DNA of 64,000 nt from Paenibacillus paridis (GCF_006345825.1 NZ_VCIX01000092.1:248001-312000); one strand, 5' to 3'; numbered from the stretch's first letter, positions 1 to 8,272 are shown. The notes: generated from the letters alone by a model not told the origin. A program made the numbers and translations.

Positions 1-1
1 A

Positions 2-304
2 GACAATATTGACGAGGATTTGTCTCTTGTCCGGCTTGCTGACGAAATACATCTCAATCCCTCTTATTTGTCCCGGCTGTTTAAGCAAGAAAGGGGCAGG
101 AAGCTGTCGGAATATATTGAGGATGTCAGGTTCGCGAAGGCTAAAGAGCTGCTAAAGAACACTGATTGCAAAATTTCAGAGATCGGTATAAAAGTGGGAT
201 ATGAGGCCGCTCATTCGTTCACTCGCGTATTTAGAAAGTGGGCAGGTATGTCGCCTCAGGAGTTCAGGGAACAAGCAGGATTACGAAGACAGGTCTCCAA
301 CTAA
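2..304 (+). CDS. AraC-family response regulator, C-terminal end (partial)
   Basis: This is the last ~100 codons of a gene that starts before the window; the reading frame is open from base 2. It encodes a complete pair of AraC-type helix-turn-helix motifs: the first around the LADEIHLNPSYLSRLFK stretch, the second around ISEIGIKVGYEAAHSFTRVFRK. This arrangement is typical of YesN-type response regulators that work with YesM-type sensor kinases and activate sugar-uptake genes. The receiver domain lies outside the window, so the YesN assignment is an inference from family habit; the AraC DNA-binding domain itself is clear. The next gene downstream is a degraded IS66 transposase, so its real partners are upstream. 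Confidence 0.85.
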   Translation, partial: DNIDEDLSLVRLADEIHLNPSYLSRLFKQERGRKLSEYIEDVRFAKAKELLKNTDCKISEIGIKVGYEAAHSFTRVFRKWAGMSPQEFREQAGLRRQVSN

Positions 305-399
305 GTTTTTGAAAGAAAACCGAATATGAAGCTAGTTGTTCGTATGGGCTATTTGCTGTCTCGGCAAATGACGGCGAACTAGATGATGAACGGCGCGGA

Positions 400-672
400 G
401 CAGTGACTGATGCCTTTGATTGCAGAAATGAAGAAGTATCTCCTTCAGCAGAAAGCGCTTGAAAGCAGCGCCGGAGGACAAAGGAAATTCAGAAACGGTG
501 GCCGTGCAAAGGCCAGCGCAGCGGGCTAGGGTTTGATCGAAGCGGTAAAAGAAAACGGACTGTATCCGTTCCGGCACCTCAAGTATCTATTCGAGCAATT
601 ACAGCAGCTCCCGAATTTCCACGCTTCGGGAACGCTGGAGCCGGATTAGCCCTGGTCCTCTTCATTACCAGA
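400..672 (+). pseudogene. IS66-family transposase, decayed C-terminal remnant
   Basis: The plus strand keeps the characteristic IS66 TnpC tail: a RAKASAA then LIEAVKENG block, LYPFRHLKYLFEQL, and the terminal PWSSSLPES.RLPK block. In-frame stops interrupt it (after the RAKASAAG block near 530 and before PWSSS near 646) and the upstream KYLLQQKAL segment is in another state of decay. Only the last ~90 residues of a ~500-residue protein survive and no start remains. It is non-functional. The call rests on recalled IS66 tail sequence. Confidence 0.7.
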
Positions 673-727
673 AAGTCGCTTGCCTAAATACTTATCCATC
701 CTAAATGGGCTTCCATCTGACTACATT

Positions 728-749
728 GTGGGGCCTATTTGACGCTCAC
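728..749 (+). repeat. Probable right terminal inverted repeat of the IS66 remnant
   Basis: The stretch ending in TTTGACGCTCAC matches the usual IS66-type terminal repeat, which read inward begins GTRAGCGTCA. It lies ~60 bp past the transposase stop, as expected for this family. No left end is visible in the window, so the element is truncated. Confidence 0.5.
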
Positions 750-1151
750 CAATAAACTAACTATTTATCGATTCCAAGTGAGTTCACGATTTGGTTGTGA
801 TTTTATTCTTGGTAAGCGTTAAATACAACCCACCTGTTTATTCTTATTCATTCATGAGAAAATAGAGTCAACCTTATGAACAGGCGGCTGTCTCTTATGA
901 TCACGAAAGAATGAAGGCTGCAAGGATGGGAAACGCGTAATGCAAATTACACAAGCATCAGTCTTCGAATGGCTGCTTGGTGCCAAACCCATCACACTAA
1001 GAAAGAAACACTTAAATACTGGCTCGTTCGTTACCGTCTGCCTCATCAGCACTCCCAATGTTTCTATCGCCAGCAATAGTTGAAACCTGTCAATTCACAG
1101 ATATTTTGCGAATAAGGTAGCTCCTACTACACGAGAGAATAGTTCCTTCTA
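750..1151. other. Intergenic stretch without recognisable genes
   Basis: Between the IS66 right end and the cohesin-SLH gene I see no convincing coding frame. A 74-codon open frame on the minus strand has no recognisable domain or ribosome binding site. Confidence 0.5.
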
Positions 1152-1217
1152 TATAGCCTGTCTGTACATAAGAGCGATCCTGATTGGAGTCGATTCTTCG
1201 TGTATAGACAGGCTATA
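1152..1217 (-). terminator. Inverted repeat downstream of the cohesin-SLH gene
   Basis: Arms at 1152-1168 (TATAGCCTGTCTGTACA) and 1201-1217 pair with one mismatch across a 32-base loop. It follows the stop of the minus-strand cohesin-SLH gene and probably ends that operon. There is no clear U-run, so it may instead be a long imperfect hairpin of other function. Confidence 0.5.
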
Positions 1218-1238
1218 GTGCTTTGAGCCGATTGAAGG

Positions 1239-2291
1239 TCAGCTAATGGTGGATGTTGAAGAAATACGGTCTAATATTCTTAGAATCAAGGTAACGGATT
1301 CGGCCCGAGTCGTATAACCACCAGGAGCAAACTTGTTATTGTTTCTTCCCTTAATTATGCCTATGTCCGAGGCTGTTGCAATAGCTGGGTAAGCCCAATC
1401 TGGAATTTGGTCTGCATCATCATAGGCGAGCTTAGGACTCGAATCCATCTTGTCTTCGTACCCTAATACGCGCATCAGCATGACGGTGATCTCGGAACGA
1501 GTAATCGATCGTGACGGTCTGAACGTCGCGTCTTCGTATCCGTTCACAAATCCGGCAGCTACCGCTTGCGAAACATGGGATTTCGCATACTCGGGAATAT
1601 GCCCATAGTCCTTAAAAGTTTGTGCCAGGTCTGAATGAGAAGACAGAGCGAGCGCTTTCGAAAGCATCGTAGTGAATTGAGCGCGAGTGACTTCGTTCTG
1701 TGGAGCGAATCTGCCATCTGGATATCCGTTGATCCAGCCCATCTCTGTTGCCCTTACAATGTCTTTCTCTGCCCAGTGGCCTTTAATGTCAGAATAGTTA
1801 ACCAAATTCTTCATAGGAATGTTGATCTTTAACAACAAGCCGGGTTCTGCAGTTGTGCTGCCACCCGTGCTGTCAACCAGTTTGACACGCGCTAATTGAA
1901 TGGCGGCATCGCTCTGACGCATGGCTTCGAATCGCAACGAAGCGAAGCGCACATGTCCACTCTCTCCCTTGATATGGCCGACCTTTGTGTGCGCGAATGT
2001 AATTTTTCCGTTCTCGACGATCGGAGGGACCGTGAAGCCTTCCCAAGTAGTGGATGCTTGACGGAATTTTAAGACCTTCGGATCGTAGGATAGACGTAGC
2101 TCGTATCCATAAACGTCCTTCGCGCTATGGCCTTCAATATTGACCACTACTTCATTGCCAATTTTTGAATAAATGATGGAACTGCTTAGTGAATAAGTGG
2201 TTTTGTTCTCAGCGTCGGCGTATGTCATGATCGGCAACATTGCAAATAGCAGCAGCGTGGACAGCAACAGCCGAAATATTCGAATCTTCAA
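1239..2291 (-). CDS. Cell-surface protein: cohesin domain plus three SLH domains
   Basis: The 350-residue product has a signal peptide (1-25), a cohesin-type beta-sandwich (~35-160, with the typical VYGYELRLSYDPKVLKF and late FASLRFEA strands) and three S-layer-homology modules (~170-215, ~235-285, ~295-345) that bind secondary cell-wall polymer. Cohesins capture dockerins, so the protein looks like a one-cohesin surface anchor. It lies 103 bp downstream of, and in the same direction as, an esterase that carries a dockerin, with a hairpin between them, so the two are probably co-transcribed and the esterase may be its partner. Cohesin-like domains in Paenibacillus often occur outside cellulosomes, so a binding role is inference. 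Start chosen at 2291, where the signal peptide begins. Confidence 0.85.
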   Translation of the reverse strand: MKIRIFRLLLSTLLLFAMLPIMTYADAENKTTYSLSSSIIYSKIGNEVVVNIEGHSAKDVYGYELRLSYDPKVLKFRQASTTWEGFTVPPIVENGKITFAHTKVGHIKGESGHVRFASLRFEAMRQSDAAIQLARVKLVDSTGGSTTAEPGLLLKINIPMKNLVNYSDIKGHWAEKDIVRATEMGWINGYPDGRFAPQNEVTRAQFTTMLSKALALSSHSDLAQTFKDYGHIPEYAKSHVSQAVAAGFVNGYEDATFRPSRSITRSEITVMLMRVLGYEDKMDSSPKLAYDDADQIPDWAYPAIATASDIGIIKGRNNNKFAPGGYTTRAESVTLILRILDRISSTSTIS

Positions 2292-2344
2292 ACGAATCGT
2301 CTCCCTTGTTCATAGAAATCGGAATGAATTGGCGAGGGACAGGT

Positions 2345-2379
2345 CCAAGGGTATCGACCATATTTGGCGATACCCTTGG
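2345..2379 (-). terminator. Intercistronic hairpin between esterase and cohesin-SLH genes
   Basis: Perfect 12-bp arms (CCAAGGGTATCG at 2345-2356 and its complement at 2368-2379) with an 11-base loop sit between two co-directional genes. There is no U-run on the minus strand, so it is more likely a partial terminator or an mRNA 3'-end stabiliser than a full stop. Confidence 0.6.
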
Positions 2380-2394
2380 GCTGTATAATAACAA

Positions 2395-4407
2395 TTATTT
2401 ATTCAGGATGAGACGTGCTAGAGCTGAAAGATCCTCAATGTCGATTGTGCTATCATTATTGATGTCGTATTTCTTCACTTGATTCCAATCTGGACTATCT
2501 GAGGATTTGCCGTAGGCTTTAGCAACCAGTGCGAGATCACCAACGCTTACTTTGCCGTCACCGTTGTTGTCACCCGGTATTACTGGTTTGCGAATCTCAA
2601 CCGTATGCGTATCTCCGTCAACTTCGACTTCTACACCTTCGTCGTCGGCAAGCACGAGAAGCGTGACTTCAATATTCGACACTCCGGCTGTTTCCTTGGC
2701 TTTGAAGCTTAGCTTAATGAGATCCTTGTTTGGATTATTTGCGCTGTCATTTAAATGAATGCTGAGAATTCGTATAATTCCTTCTTGCTCATCCGTATCC
2801 ACAATTTTAAAGTTTTCGGAATCCAACGATATGGGCTGTCCGGTAAGCTCTAGCTTATCGGCGTCATATTGGATCGTAACGTCTTGCGCATACACGTTCT
2901 TTTTCACGTGTTGCAGACCATAGGTGACATCGAATTGTTGACCTGGTTGCACCAATACTGGGCCTGACAGAGTTGCGGAAGCGGAGACAACTGTCACCTT
3001 AGCAGTCGTCTTCTTAACAATACCTTTAATCGTACCCTCTACCTCAAATACTCCTGGCGCGTTAAAAAGCTGCGGGTCAATTGCATCCCAAACAACGGGA
3101 CGGTCTTCAGTAGTAATTCCTGTAGCGCTGTGATTGACACCTACAGCCAACGTTTCAGGCAGCTCAGGAGCAACTCCAGGTTGTGTAGTAACCTCTACAT
3201 TCGCTATTTCTCTAATTTTGCTTTGGGAGAATAACCAGTCGATAAGCATGCCGCGCTCTGGATGTACGTATTCGTTATAGACCGGAAGCCATACGGAATG
3301 TCCATCGAATCTGTGTCCATTATAAGGAGGATCTAACAATTGGTTAAAAGGAATGATAGTTAACAGGGAGTCGTTCCAATAAGGCGAGTAGGTTTTGTCC
3401 GTGTTCACTACAGAGTTGTACAAGAAATCTTCTGCATCGACAAAAGTCCACAACGGCAAATTAGCTACAGCCTTAGCATTTTCCACGGTGTTAGGTCCAC
3501 CTGCAGGACACAAAGGTGCAGCCGCAGCAGCGAAGTCAGGGAATGTCCGCAGGAAGGTCCATGTGGAGCCTCCGCCCATCGAGAATCCGGTAACATAGAC
3601 TCGGTTCGGATCAACCTTGCCGGCTTCAATCATTTCATCGATGACAGCTTTCACTTTGTGAATGCTTTGGACAGTTGTTGCATTTCGTGGTGCTAGAACA
3701 TGAGTAGGATACTTGGCCTGATTCTCAGGGTTGGCCCATATAGTACCGCCGTTACTGAATCGGATAGGCGTATAGATATCATTGCCCTGTCCGCCGCCAT
3801 GGAAGAATACGACCAACGGCAGCGGCTCTTCAGCATCCTCGTTATAGAAGTAACTGTAATCCAGACCTTCGTGGTTTGCATATTTGTATTTGTCTAGGAC
3901 AGGGCTGACAGCACCGGTCTGGTTGAATGCGGGTACAATGGAGGAACCGTCTACATATTCAAGTTTGTTTCCGTTATATGTGATCGTATATTTCAGATCG
4001 AGGGTGTAGCCTCCATCAATCGTTGTACCGCCGTCGCCCCAACCAACGTCAGCAAAATCAACGATTATATACTGTCCGGTATCGGAAGGAGTACCGGTAT
4101 CATTTACTTGGCTAGTATAAACATCTGTGACCACGCGTGGGCCGTCATAAACAACATAATCAGCGTTGACCTTTCTAGTAGCTTTCACATGTACTTTAAA
4201 GTCTGCTACAGACAATTTGGATTGGCTTACAATGTTGCCTGCGTCAATAATGACAGCATCCGTACGCTCTTCAAAAGCAAAGTTCACATTTTTAAGAATA
4301 AACGGTAAAGTGGTATCCGTTGTTGATTCCGAGGCGAAAGCTGAAGGTATGCTGATAACCATTGCTAAGAGAAATACATAAACCGTAATGAATCTTTTCT
4401 TAAACAT
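2395..4407 (-). CDS. Secreted esterase with Ig-like, cohesin and dockerin domains
   Basis: The 670-residue product has a signal peptide (1-25), an N-terminal esterase-associated Ig-like domain (~35-155), an alpha/beta-hydrolase domain of the PHB-depolymerase/feruloyl-esterase type (~165-395), a bacterial Ig-like linker (~415-475), a cohesin (~478-605) and a C-terminal type I dockerin (612-670). Catalytic features seen: oxyanion HGGG at 203-206, nucleophile Ser276 in GFSMG, probable Asp324 and His370 in GHSVW. The dockerin has two calcium-loop repeats (GDNNGDGKV and DINNDSTID). It probably removes ester groups from plant polysaccharide; substrate is not determinable. Having both a cohesin and a dockerin allows head-to-tail or surface assembly with the downstream cohesin-SLH protein. 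A sigma-A promoter overlapping a cre site lies upstream. Confidence 0.85.
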   Translation of the reverse strand: MFKKRFITVYVFLLAMVISIPSAFASESTTDTTLPFILKNVNFAFEERTDAVIIDAGNIVSQSKLSVADFKVHVKATRKVNADYVVYDGPRVVTDVYTSQVNDTGTPSDTGQYIIVDFADVGWGDGGTTIDGGYTLDLKYTITYNGNKLEYVDGSSIVPAFNQTGAVSPVLDKYKYANHEGLDYSYFYNEDAEEPLPLVVFFHGGGQGNDIYTPIRFSNGGTIWANPENQAKYPTHVLAPRNATTVQSIHKVKAVIDEMIEAGKVDPNRVYVTGFSMGGGSTWTFLRTFPDFAAAAAPLCPAGGPNTVENAKAVANLPLWTFVDAEDFLYNSVVNTDKTYSPYWNDSLLTIIPFNQLLDPPYNGHRFDGHSVWLPVYNEYVHPERGMLIDWLFSQSKIREIANVEVTTQPGVAPELPETLAVGVNHSATGITTEDRPVVWDAIDPQLFNAPGVFEVEGTIKGIVKKTTAKVTVVSASATLSGPVLVQPGQQFDVTYGLQHVKKNVYAQDVTIQYDADKLELTGQPISLDSENFKIVDTDEQEGIIRILSIHLNDSANNPNKDLIKLSFKAKETAGVSNIEVTLLVLADDEGVEVEVDGDTHTVEIRKPVIPGDNNGDGKVSVGDLALVAKAYGKSSDSPDWNQVKKYDINNDSTIDIEDLSALARLILNK

Positions 4408-4525
4408 TTTATTGCTCCCTTCAAGACTAATGTTTTAGAAAGCCCCTAATTAATGAAACATATAGTAAGTAATCTCATTCCCCCTTTCTTCTAGTAGTAC
4501 TTGTGTAAGTTTCAGGAGCACTGTT

Positions 4526-4567
4526 TGTATACGCTTTCATTATATAAACTACTCAATTGAACGACAA
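4526..4567 (-). promoter_or_regulatory. Sigma-A promoter overlapping a CcpA cre site (esterase)
   Basis: On the minus strand, -35 TTGTCG (4562-4567), a 17-bp spacer and -10 TATAAT (4539-4544) precede the esterase. The cre-like TGAAAGCGTATACA (4526-4539, 13 of 14 matches to TGWAANCGNTNWCA) begins on the last base of the -10, so bound CcpA would cover the start point. This predicts glucose repression. Confidence 0.75.
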
Positions 4568-5085
4568 TGTGCATCTTTTTACATGCTTACCCGTTGTTTA
4601 CTAAATTGTGTTTTTTATTTTAAATAATTCCATATAAAGAGATGACATCATGAGCGAACGTTATGCAGTATCACTAGCGTTAATGTTTAGCTAATCGATT
4701 ATGTTCTTGTTCGCTGTCGATCATGCGATGCTCGACTTGGCTTTTTCTTGAGTTGCCTAATCCACCTATGGCGAAGATTCTACCATTAATGAAATGGACA
4801 ATCTTAAATATCATGAAATGACGCAGCTACTATTTCAATAGATATCTGATTATGTATATGTAGGTCGCTTCTCGGTAAGTTACCGTAGAGGGATCGCCAT
4901 TTTTTTATCGTACAAACGCTGTCCTGTAAAAAGCGGTTATAATCTTAATAAAGCAGTGTTATGCATGACGAAGTTGTTACTTTTAGTGTACAGTAGAATG
5001 AAGATAAGCGTGGATATCAACAACTGTTTTTAGGTAAGTTGGATGAGGATTTCATTATTATCAATGTCTTATCGATTAGCCTTAA
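4568..5085. other. Intergenic, AT-rich, no gene recognised
   Basis: No coding frame with a plausible start, and no RNA fold or repeat that I can support, in this stretch upstream of the esterase promoter. Confidence 0.4.
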
Positions 5086-5223
5086 ACAATATTACAACCG
5101 TGGTTGCCTACTATAGAGGAAGCATTGCATAAGCCGTCCATCTTTTGGTACAGACATGATTCTGCATTTCTTGAGTCTCACGTGCAGCTGAATGATATAA
5201 AGCAGGAACTCGAAAATAATTGA
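5086..5223 (+). pseudogene. Possible 3' remnant of a decayed gene
   Basis: A protein-like open frame of 45 codons ends at the TGA of 5221-5223 and includes HKPSIFWYRHDSAFLESH. It has no start codon, and other frames immediately upstream (around 5040-5110) also read as protein-like, which suggests a gene broken by frameshifts. I do not recognise the family. Confidence 0.25.
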
Positions 5224-5246
5224 ACGATCCAGTTGGAGGTAATAGG

Positions 5247-5777
5247 ATGTCAAACTCGGTTGAATTAGTGAAACCATCAGTTGAATACAAGGATGAGTAT
5301 ATGTCGTTTTATAAAGATTGGAAGTCAAGTGAGCAGGATATTACCCCGTGGGTTGTAGAGAAGGATCCTTCTGACTTTAACGCCATGATTGATTTTTTGT
5401 ACTCCGAAGATACAGAAGAAAAGATAACAAATCTTGGTTTTGTCCCCCATTCTACGTATTGGCTTATAGACAAATATTCAAAGAAAGTCATTGGTGCAGT
5501 AAATATTAGACACAAACTCAATGCAAAGCTCCATGATTGTGGTGGACATATTGGTTACGGAATACGCCCATCAGAAAGAAGAAAAGGCTATGCATTTATA
5601 CTATTAGCATTAACGCTTGAAATAACAAAAAATATGGGTTTAAACAAAGTACTTCTCGTTTGTGATAATGGCAATATTGCGTCAGAAAAAACTATAATAA
5701 AAAACGGCGGACAATTTGAATCGGAGTTTATAGAGGAAAGCGGGAACGTTGTAAGACGGTTCTGGATACAGTTATAG
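5247..5777 (+). CDS. GNAT-family N-acetyltransferase
   Basis: The 176-residue product has the GNAT fold: the acetyl-CoA-binding loop GIRPSERRKGYA (~110-125), preceded by the strand with IGAVNIRHKL and followed by the C-terminal VCDNGNIASEKTIIKNGG motif typical of the ribosomal-protein/YjcK-like group. It would transfer acetyl from acetyl-CoA to an amine; the substrate is unknown. The ATG at 5247 is chosen because GGAGGT (5235-5240) sits six bases upstream; a TTG further upstream has no such site. It stands alone between remnants and a small membrane gene, with AT-rich composition unlike the sugar loci, so it is probably unrelated to them. Confidence 0.85.
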   Translation: MSNSVELVKPSVEYKDEYMSFYKDWKSSEQDITPWVVEKDPSDFNAMIDFLYSEDTEEKITNLGFVPHSTYWLIDKYSKKVIGAVNIRHKLNAKLHDCGGHIGYGIRPSERRKGYAFILLALTLEITKNMGLNKVLLVCDNGNIASEKTIIKNGGQFESEFIEESGNVVRRFWIQL

Positions 5778-5920
5778 CTTTTTTTTGTAAAATATTCATT
5801 GATTTCAAATCTATGCATCGTATCATCAACTAAAGAAATTGTAGTGGAATTTCATGAATACTTCAAAAAAATGAAATCTTAGCTGCTCGTTATATTAAGC
5901 TACTGAAGGAAGGACATATC

Positions 5921-6184
5921 ATGGGAATCCTTATATTCATAGTAATTATTGCTACTTATATTACATTAATTCAAATCAAATTCCTTCATAAATATAAGAA
6001 GCTCATAAATAGAATAACAGCATTTGCATTGAGTTTCTGGTTCGTAATTTTGATTGTACTTGGAATTATTTCAGGAAGAGCTAAATCGAGCTTTTCTGAA
6101 ATTAGAGAGAACTACCCGATCTATATCATTGTGTTTGTGGTGGCCATAACACTCCAATGGTTGCTTAATCGAAAGAAGCGATAA
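5921..6184 (+). CDS. Small three-helix membrane protein, unknown function
   Basis: The 87-residue product has three predicted transmembrane segments (~2-21, ~34-52, ~66-82) with a basic loop HKYKKLINR after the first and a KKR tail. I do not recognise a family. The start has an upstream GAAGGAAGG ribosome binding site at a good distance, and the gene runs in the same direction as its neighbours, so it is probably real. Confidence 0.6.
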   Translation: MGILIFIVIIATYITLIQIKFLHKYKKLINRITAFALSFWFVILIVLGIISGRAKSSFSEIRENYPIYIIVFVVAITLQWLLNRKKR

Positions 6185-6279
6185 TTGGTATATTCGGCTT
6201 AGAGCATAGCAGAAGCATTTTTCATATTTTCACTAAAAATATTAGTTAATATGTGGGGGTAAATCTATAAATTGTTAAG

Positions 6280-6308
6280 TTGTTTTGTATGCGCTTACAT
6301 TCTATAAT
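6280..6308 (+). promoter_or_regulatory. Xylanase promoter with cre site filling the spacer
   Basis: -35 TTGTTT (6280-6285), a 17-bp spacer and -10 TATAAT (6303-6308). The cre-like TGTATGCGCTTACA (6286-6299) occupies the spacer, so CcpA binding would block RNA polymerase directly. The predicted leader is ~165 nt. Confidence 0.75.
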
Positions 6309-6390
6309 TTAGCTATTCAAGGCCTAAGTGGTCTTGGAATGATACTTGAAAGAAAAATTTTTCGAAGATAGGAGGAACGGATTTTACGTT

Positions 6391-6423
6391 ATGAAACAGG
6401 GCAATTTACGTAATAAAAGGTAA
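6391..6423 (+). other. Possible leader peptide ORF upstream of the xylanase gene
   Basis: A 10-codon frame (MKQGNLRNKR) follows an AGGAGG at 6370-6375 but at a long 15-base spacing. It may be chance. The xylanase has its own AGGAGG just before 6481. Confidence 0.2.
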
Positions 6424-6480
6424 TATGAAAGTTGCATGTGGGCAAGCAGTGACAACTACAAAAATTTTAGGAGGTAATTT

Positions 6481-7119
6481 ATGTTTAAGTTTAAAAAGAA
6501 AGTCGTTACGCTAGTGATTGCAGCCTCAATGGGTCTTTCCAGCTTGTTTGCAGTATCCGCAAGTGCAGCGACAGATTACTGGCAAAATTGGACCGATGGT
6601 GGCGGAACAGTAAATGCTACGAATGGATCTGGTGGGAATTACAGTGTTAGCTGGTCAAACACCGGAAATTTTGTTGTGGGTAAAGGCTGGAATACCGGAT
6701 CGCCAACTAGAACAATTAACTATAATGCCGGCGTCTGGGCGCCGTCTGGCAATGGGTATTTGACTCTTTATGGATGGACAAGAAACTCACTCATAGAATA
6801 TTACGTTGTTGATAGCTGGGGAACTTACAGACCGACAGGAACATTTAAAGGAACGGTCTCCAGTGATGGAGGAACCTATGATATTTATACGACTCAACGA
6901 GTCAACGCGCCTTCCATTGACGGAACAAAAACGTTCACTCAGTTCTGGAGTGTTCGCCAATCTAAGAGAGCGACAGGCAGTAACGTCGCTATTACTTTTA
7001 GCAACCACGTAAGTGCATGGCAGAGTAAAGGAATGAACCTGGGGAGCAGTTGGTCCTACCAGGTGTTAGCGACAGAAGGATATCAAAGCAGTGGCAGCTC
7101 TAACGTTACAGTGTGGTAA
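6481..7119 (+). CDS. xynA: Secreted GH11 endo-1,4-beta-xylanase
   Basis: The 212-residue product has a signal peptide (cleavage near ASA-ATD, residue ~30) and a single GH11 beta-jelly-roll, matching the usual length of the family (mature ~183 residues). The nucleophile is Glu106 in LIEYYVV and the acid/base is Glu199 in ATEGYQSSG; the thumb motif PSIDGT and the N-terminal DYWQNWTDGGG are intact. It cuts internal beta-1,4 bonds of xylan outside the cell and is recognisably close to Bacillus subtilis XynA. It has its own promoter with an embedded cre site and a hairpin after the stop, so it is a single-gene unit repressed by glucose. Its xylo-oligosaccharide products could feed the LplABC-type importer and GH43 enzyme at 55-61 kb. 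Confidence 0.97.
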   Translation: MFKFKKKVVTLVIAASMGLSSLFAVSASAATDYWQNWTDGGGTVNATNGSGGNYSVSWSNTGNFVVGKGWNTGSPTRTINYNAGVWAPSGNGYLTLYGWTRNSLIEYYVVDSWGTYRPTGTFKGTVSSDGGTYDIYTTQRVNAPSIDGTKTFTQFWSVRQSKRATGSNVAITFSNHVSAWQSKGMNLGSSWSYQVLATEGYQSSGSSNVTVW

Positions 7120-7205
7120 CAGGTCATCTGTAAGCAGGGCAACGGATACGCGCCCGATGAATCTAGTGTGTAGAGAAAGTGTTTAACCGTTTGACATTGT
7201 TGGGC

Positions 7206-7246
7206 ACATGGAGGACCGTTTCCCGAAAGGTGAACGGTTCTCCATG
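7206..7246 (+). terminator. Hairpin after the xylanase gene
   Basis: Arms ACATGGAGGACCGTTT (7206-7221) and AACGGTTCTCCATGT (7232-7246) pair with small bulges. No clear T-run follows. Confidence 0.5.
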
Positions 7247-7314
7247 TTGCTAGAGGCGAATTGTAGTCCATCTTGGTCTATCATTTTTCCTTAAAGTTTA
7301 AAGGAGATATCACA

Positions 7315-8163
7315 ATGAGAAAAATCATCGTTTTTTTTATCCTAGCAATCATGGTTGTTGTCAGCGCTTGTTCGGAGGAAAAGGCTGATCAAACGTTGGA
7401 TCATATGCCTGATAACTTCGTCTTGGTCAAGGGCGGACCGTTTATGAACAAGAAGTCCAACTACTATGAGGAAAAAGTAGCCTTATCGAACTTCTATATT
7501 AGCAAATATGAAGTAACTCAAAAAGAGTGGATGGAGATCATGGGGAGTAACCCCTCACAATTTAAAGGCGACGATTTGCCAGTAGAAATGGTGAGTTGGT
7601 ATGACGTTGTGGAGTATTGTAATCAAAGAAGTATAAAAGAGGGCTTAACACCGTATTACACTATAGACAAGAATAAAAAGGATCCGAAAAATACAAGTGA
7701 AAACGATCATTTAAAATGGACGGTAACGATCAATGCAGGAGCTAATGGTTATCGATTGCCGACAGAAGCAGAGTGGCAATATGCAGCAGGTGGCGGTCAG
7801 AAGAGCAAGAGTTACATTTACAGCGGAAGCAATCATGCAGATGATGTCGCATGGTATTGGAAAAACGCTGGAGATAAAATGTTATCAGGAGAATGGAACT
7901 GGCCTTTGGTAGAAAACAACCATAACCAAACAAAATCTATCGGTGCCAAGAAGCCCAACGAGTTAGGCCTTTACGACATGTCAGGCAATGTAAGGGAATG
8001 GTGCTGGAATGGGTATGGAGACTCGGAAAGCAATAGTAACTCTACCCGGGTTGTGAAGGGCGGAGGCTGGTTAGGCGATGTTGGCGTGTTATCTTATCTG
8101 AGCAATTTTGAGGCGAATGGTATGGGGCCCGATCAAGGCTTTCGTGTGAGTCGCGACGAATAA
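7315..8163 (+). CDS. SUMF1/FGE-like domain lipoprotein
   Basis: The 282-residue product starts with a lipoprotein signal (lipobox VVSAC, Cys19) and carries one formylglycine-generating-enzyme-like (SUMF1) domain (~32-280), with the hallmarks YEVTQKEW, P.EMVSWYD, YRLPTEAEWQYAA, LYDMSGNVREWCW, RVVKGGGW and GFRVSR. True formylglycine-generating enzymes have two active-site cysteines in the segment after the GGS/GGG motif; here that segment has none, so sulfatase activation is unlikely. A surface-bound, C-type-lectin-like binding or structural role is more plausible. The ATG at 7315 is chosen because AAAGGAGAT precedes it and it begins the lipoprotein signal. It is apparently monocistronic. Confidence 0.85.
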   Translation: MRKIIVFFILAIMVVVSACSEEKADQTLDHMPDNFVLVKGGPFMNKKSNYYEEKVALSNFYISKYEVTQKEWMEIMGSNPSQFKGDDLPVEMVSWYDVVEYCNQRSIKEGLTPYYTIDKNKKDPKNTSENDHLKWTVTINAGANGYRLPTEAEWQYAAGGGQKSKSYIYSGSNHADDVAWYWKNAGDKMLSGEWNWPLVENNHNQTKSIGAKKPNELGLYDMSGNVREWCWNGYGDSESNSNSTRVVKGGGWLGDVGVLSYLSNFEANGMGPDQGFRVSRDE

Positions 8164-8272
8164 AGGATAAACCCCGAAATTAGTTTTGAGTCTACGTTGC
8201 TTAACAGAGCAATCTAGATGAAGAATTCCAACGAATAAACTCATAAATGGATTCGAGAATCCATGCATGTCT

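Noticed and set aside
332..577. Minus-strand 81-codon open frame
   Set aside because: It is antisense to the IS66 transposase remnant, which explains the coding-like pattern.
852..1076. Minus-strand 74-codon open frame between the IS66 remnant and the cohesin gene
   Set aside because: No ribosome binding site, no recognisable domain and unremarkable composition.
1239..4407. Classical cellulosome cluster
   Set aside because: No multi-cohesin scaffoldin, no dockerin-bearing cellulases, and the xylanase nearby has no dockerin.
7315..8163. True formylglycine-generating enzyme with a sulfatase partner
   Set aside because: Catalytic cysteines are missing and no sulfatase gene is present in the window.
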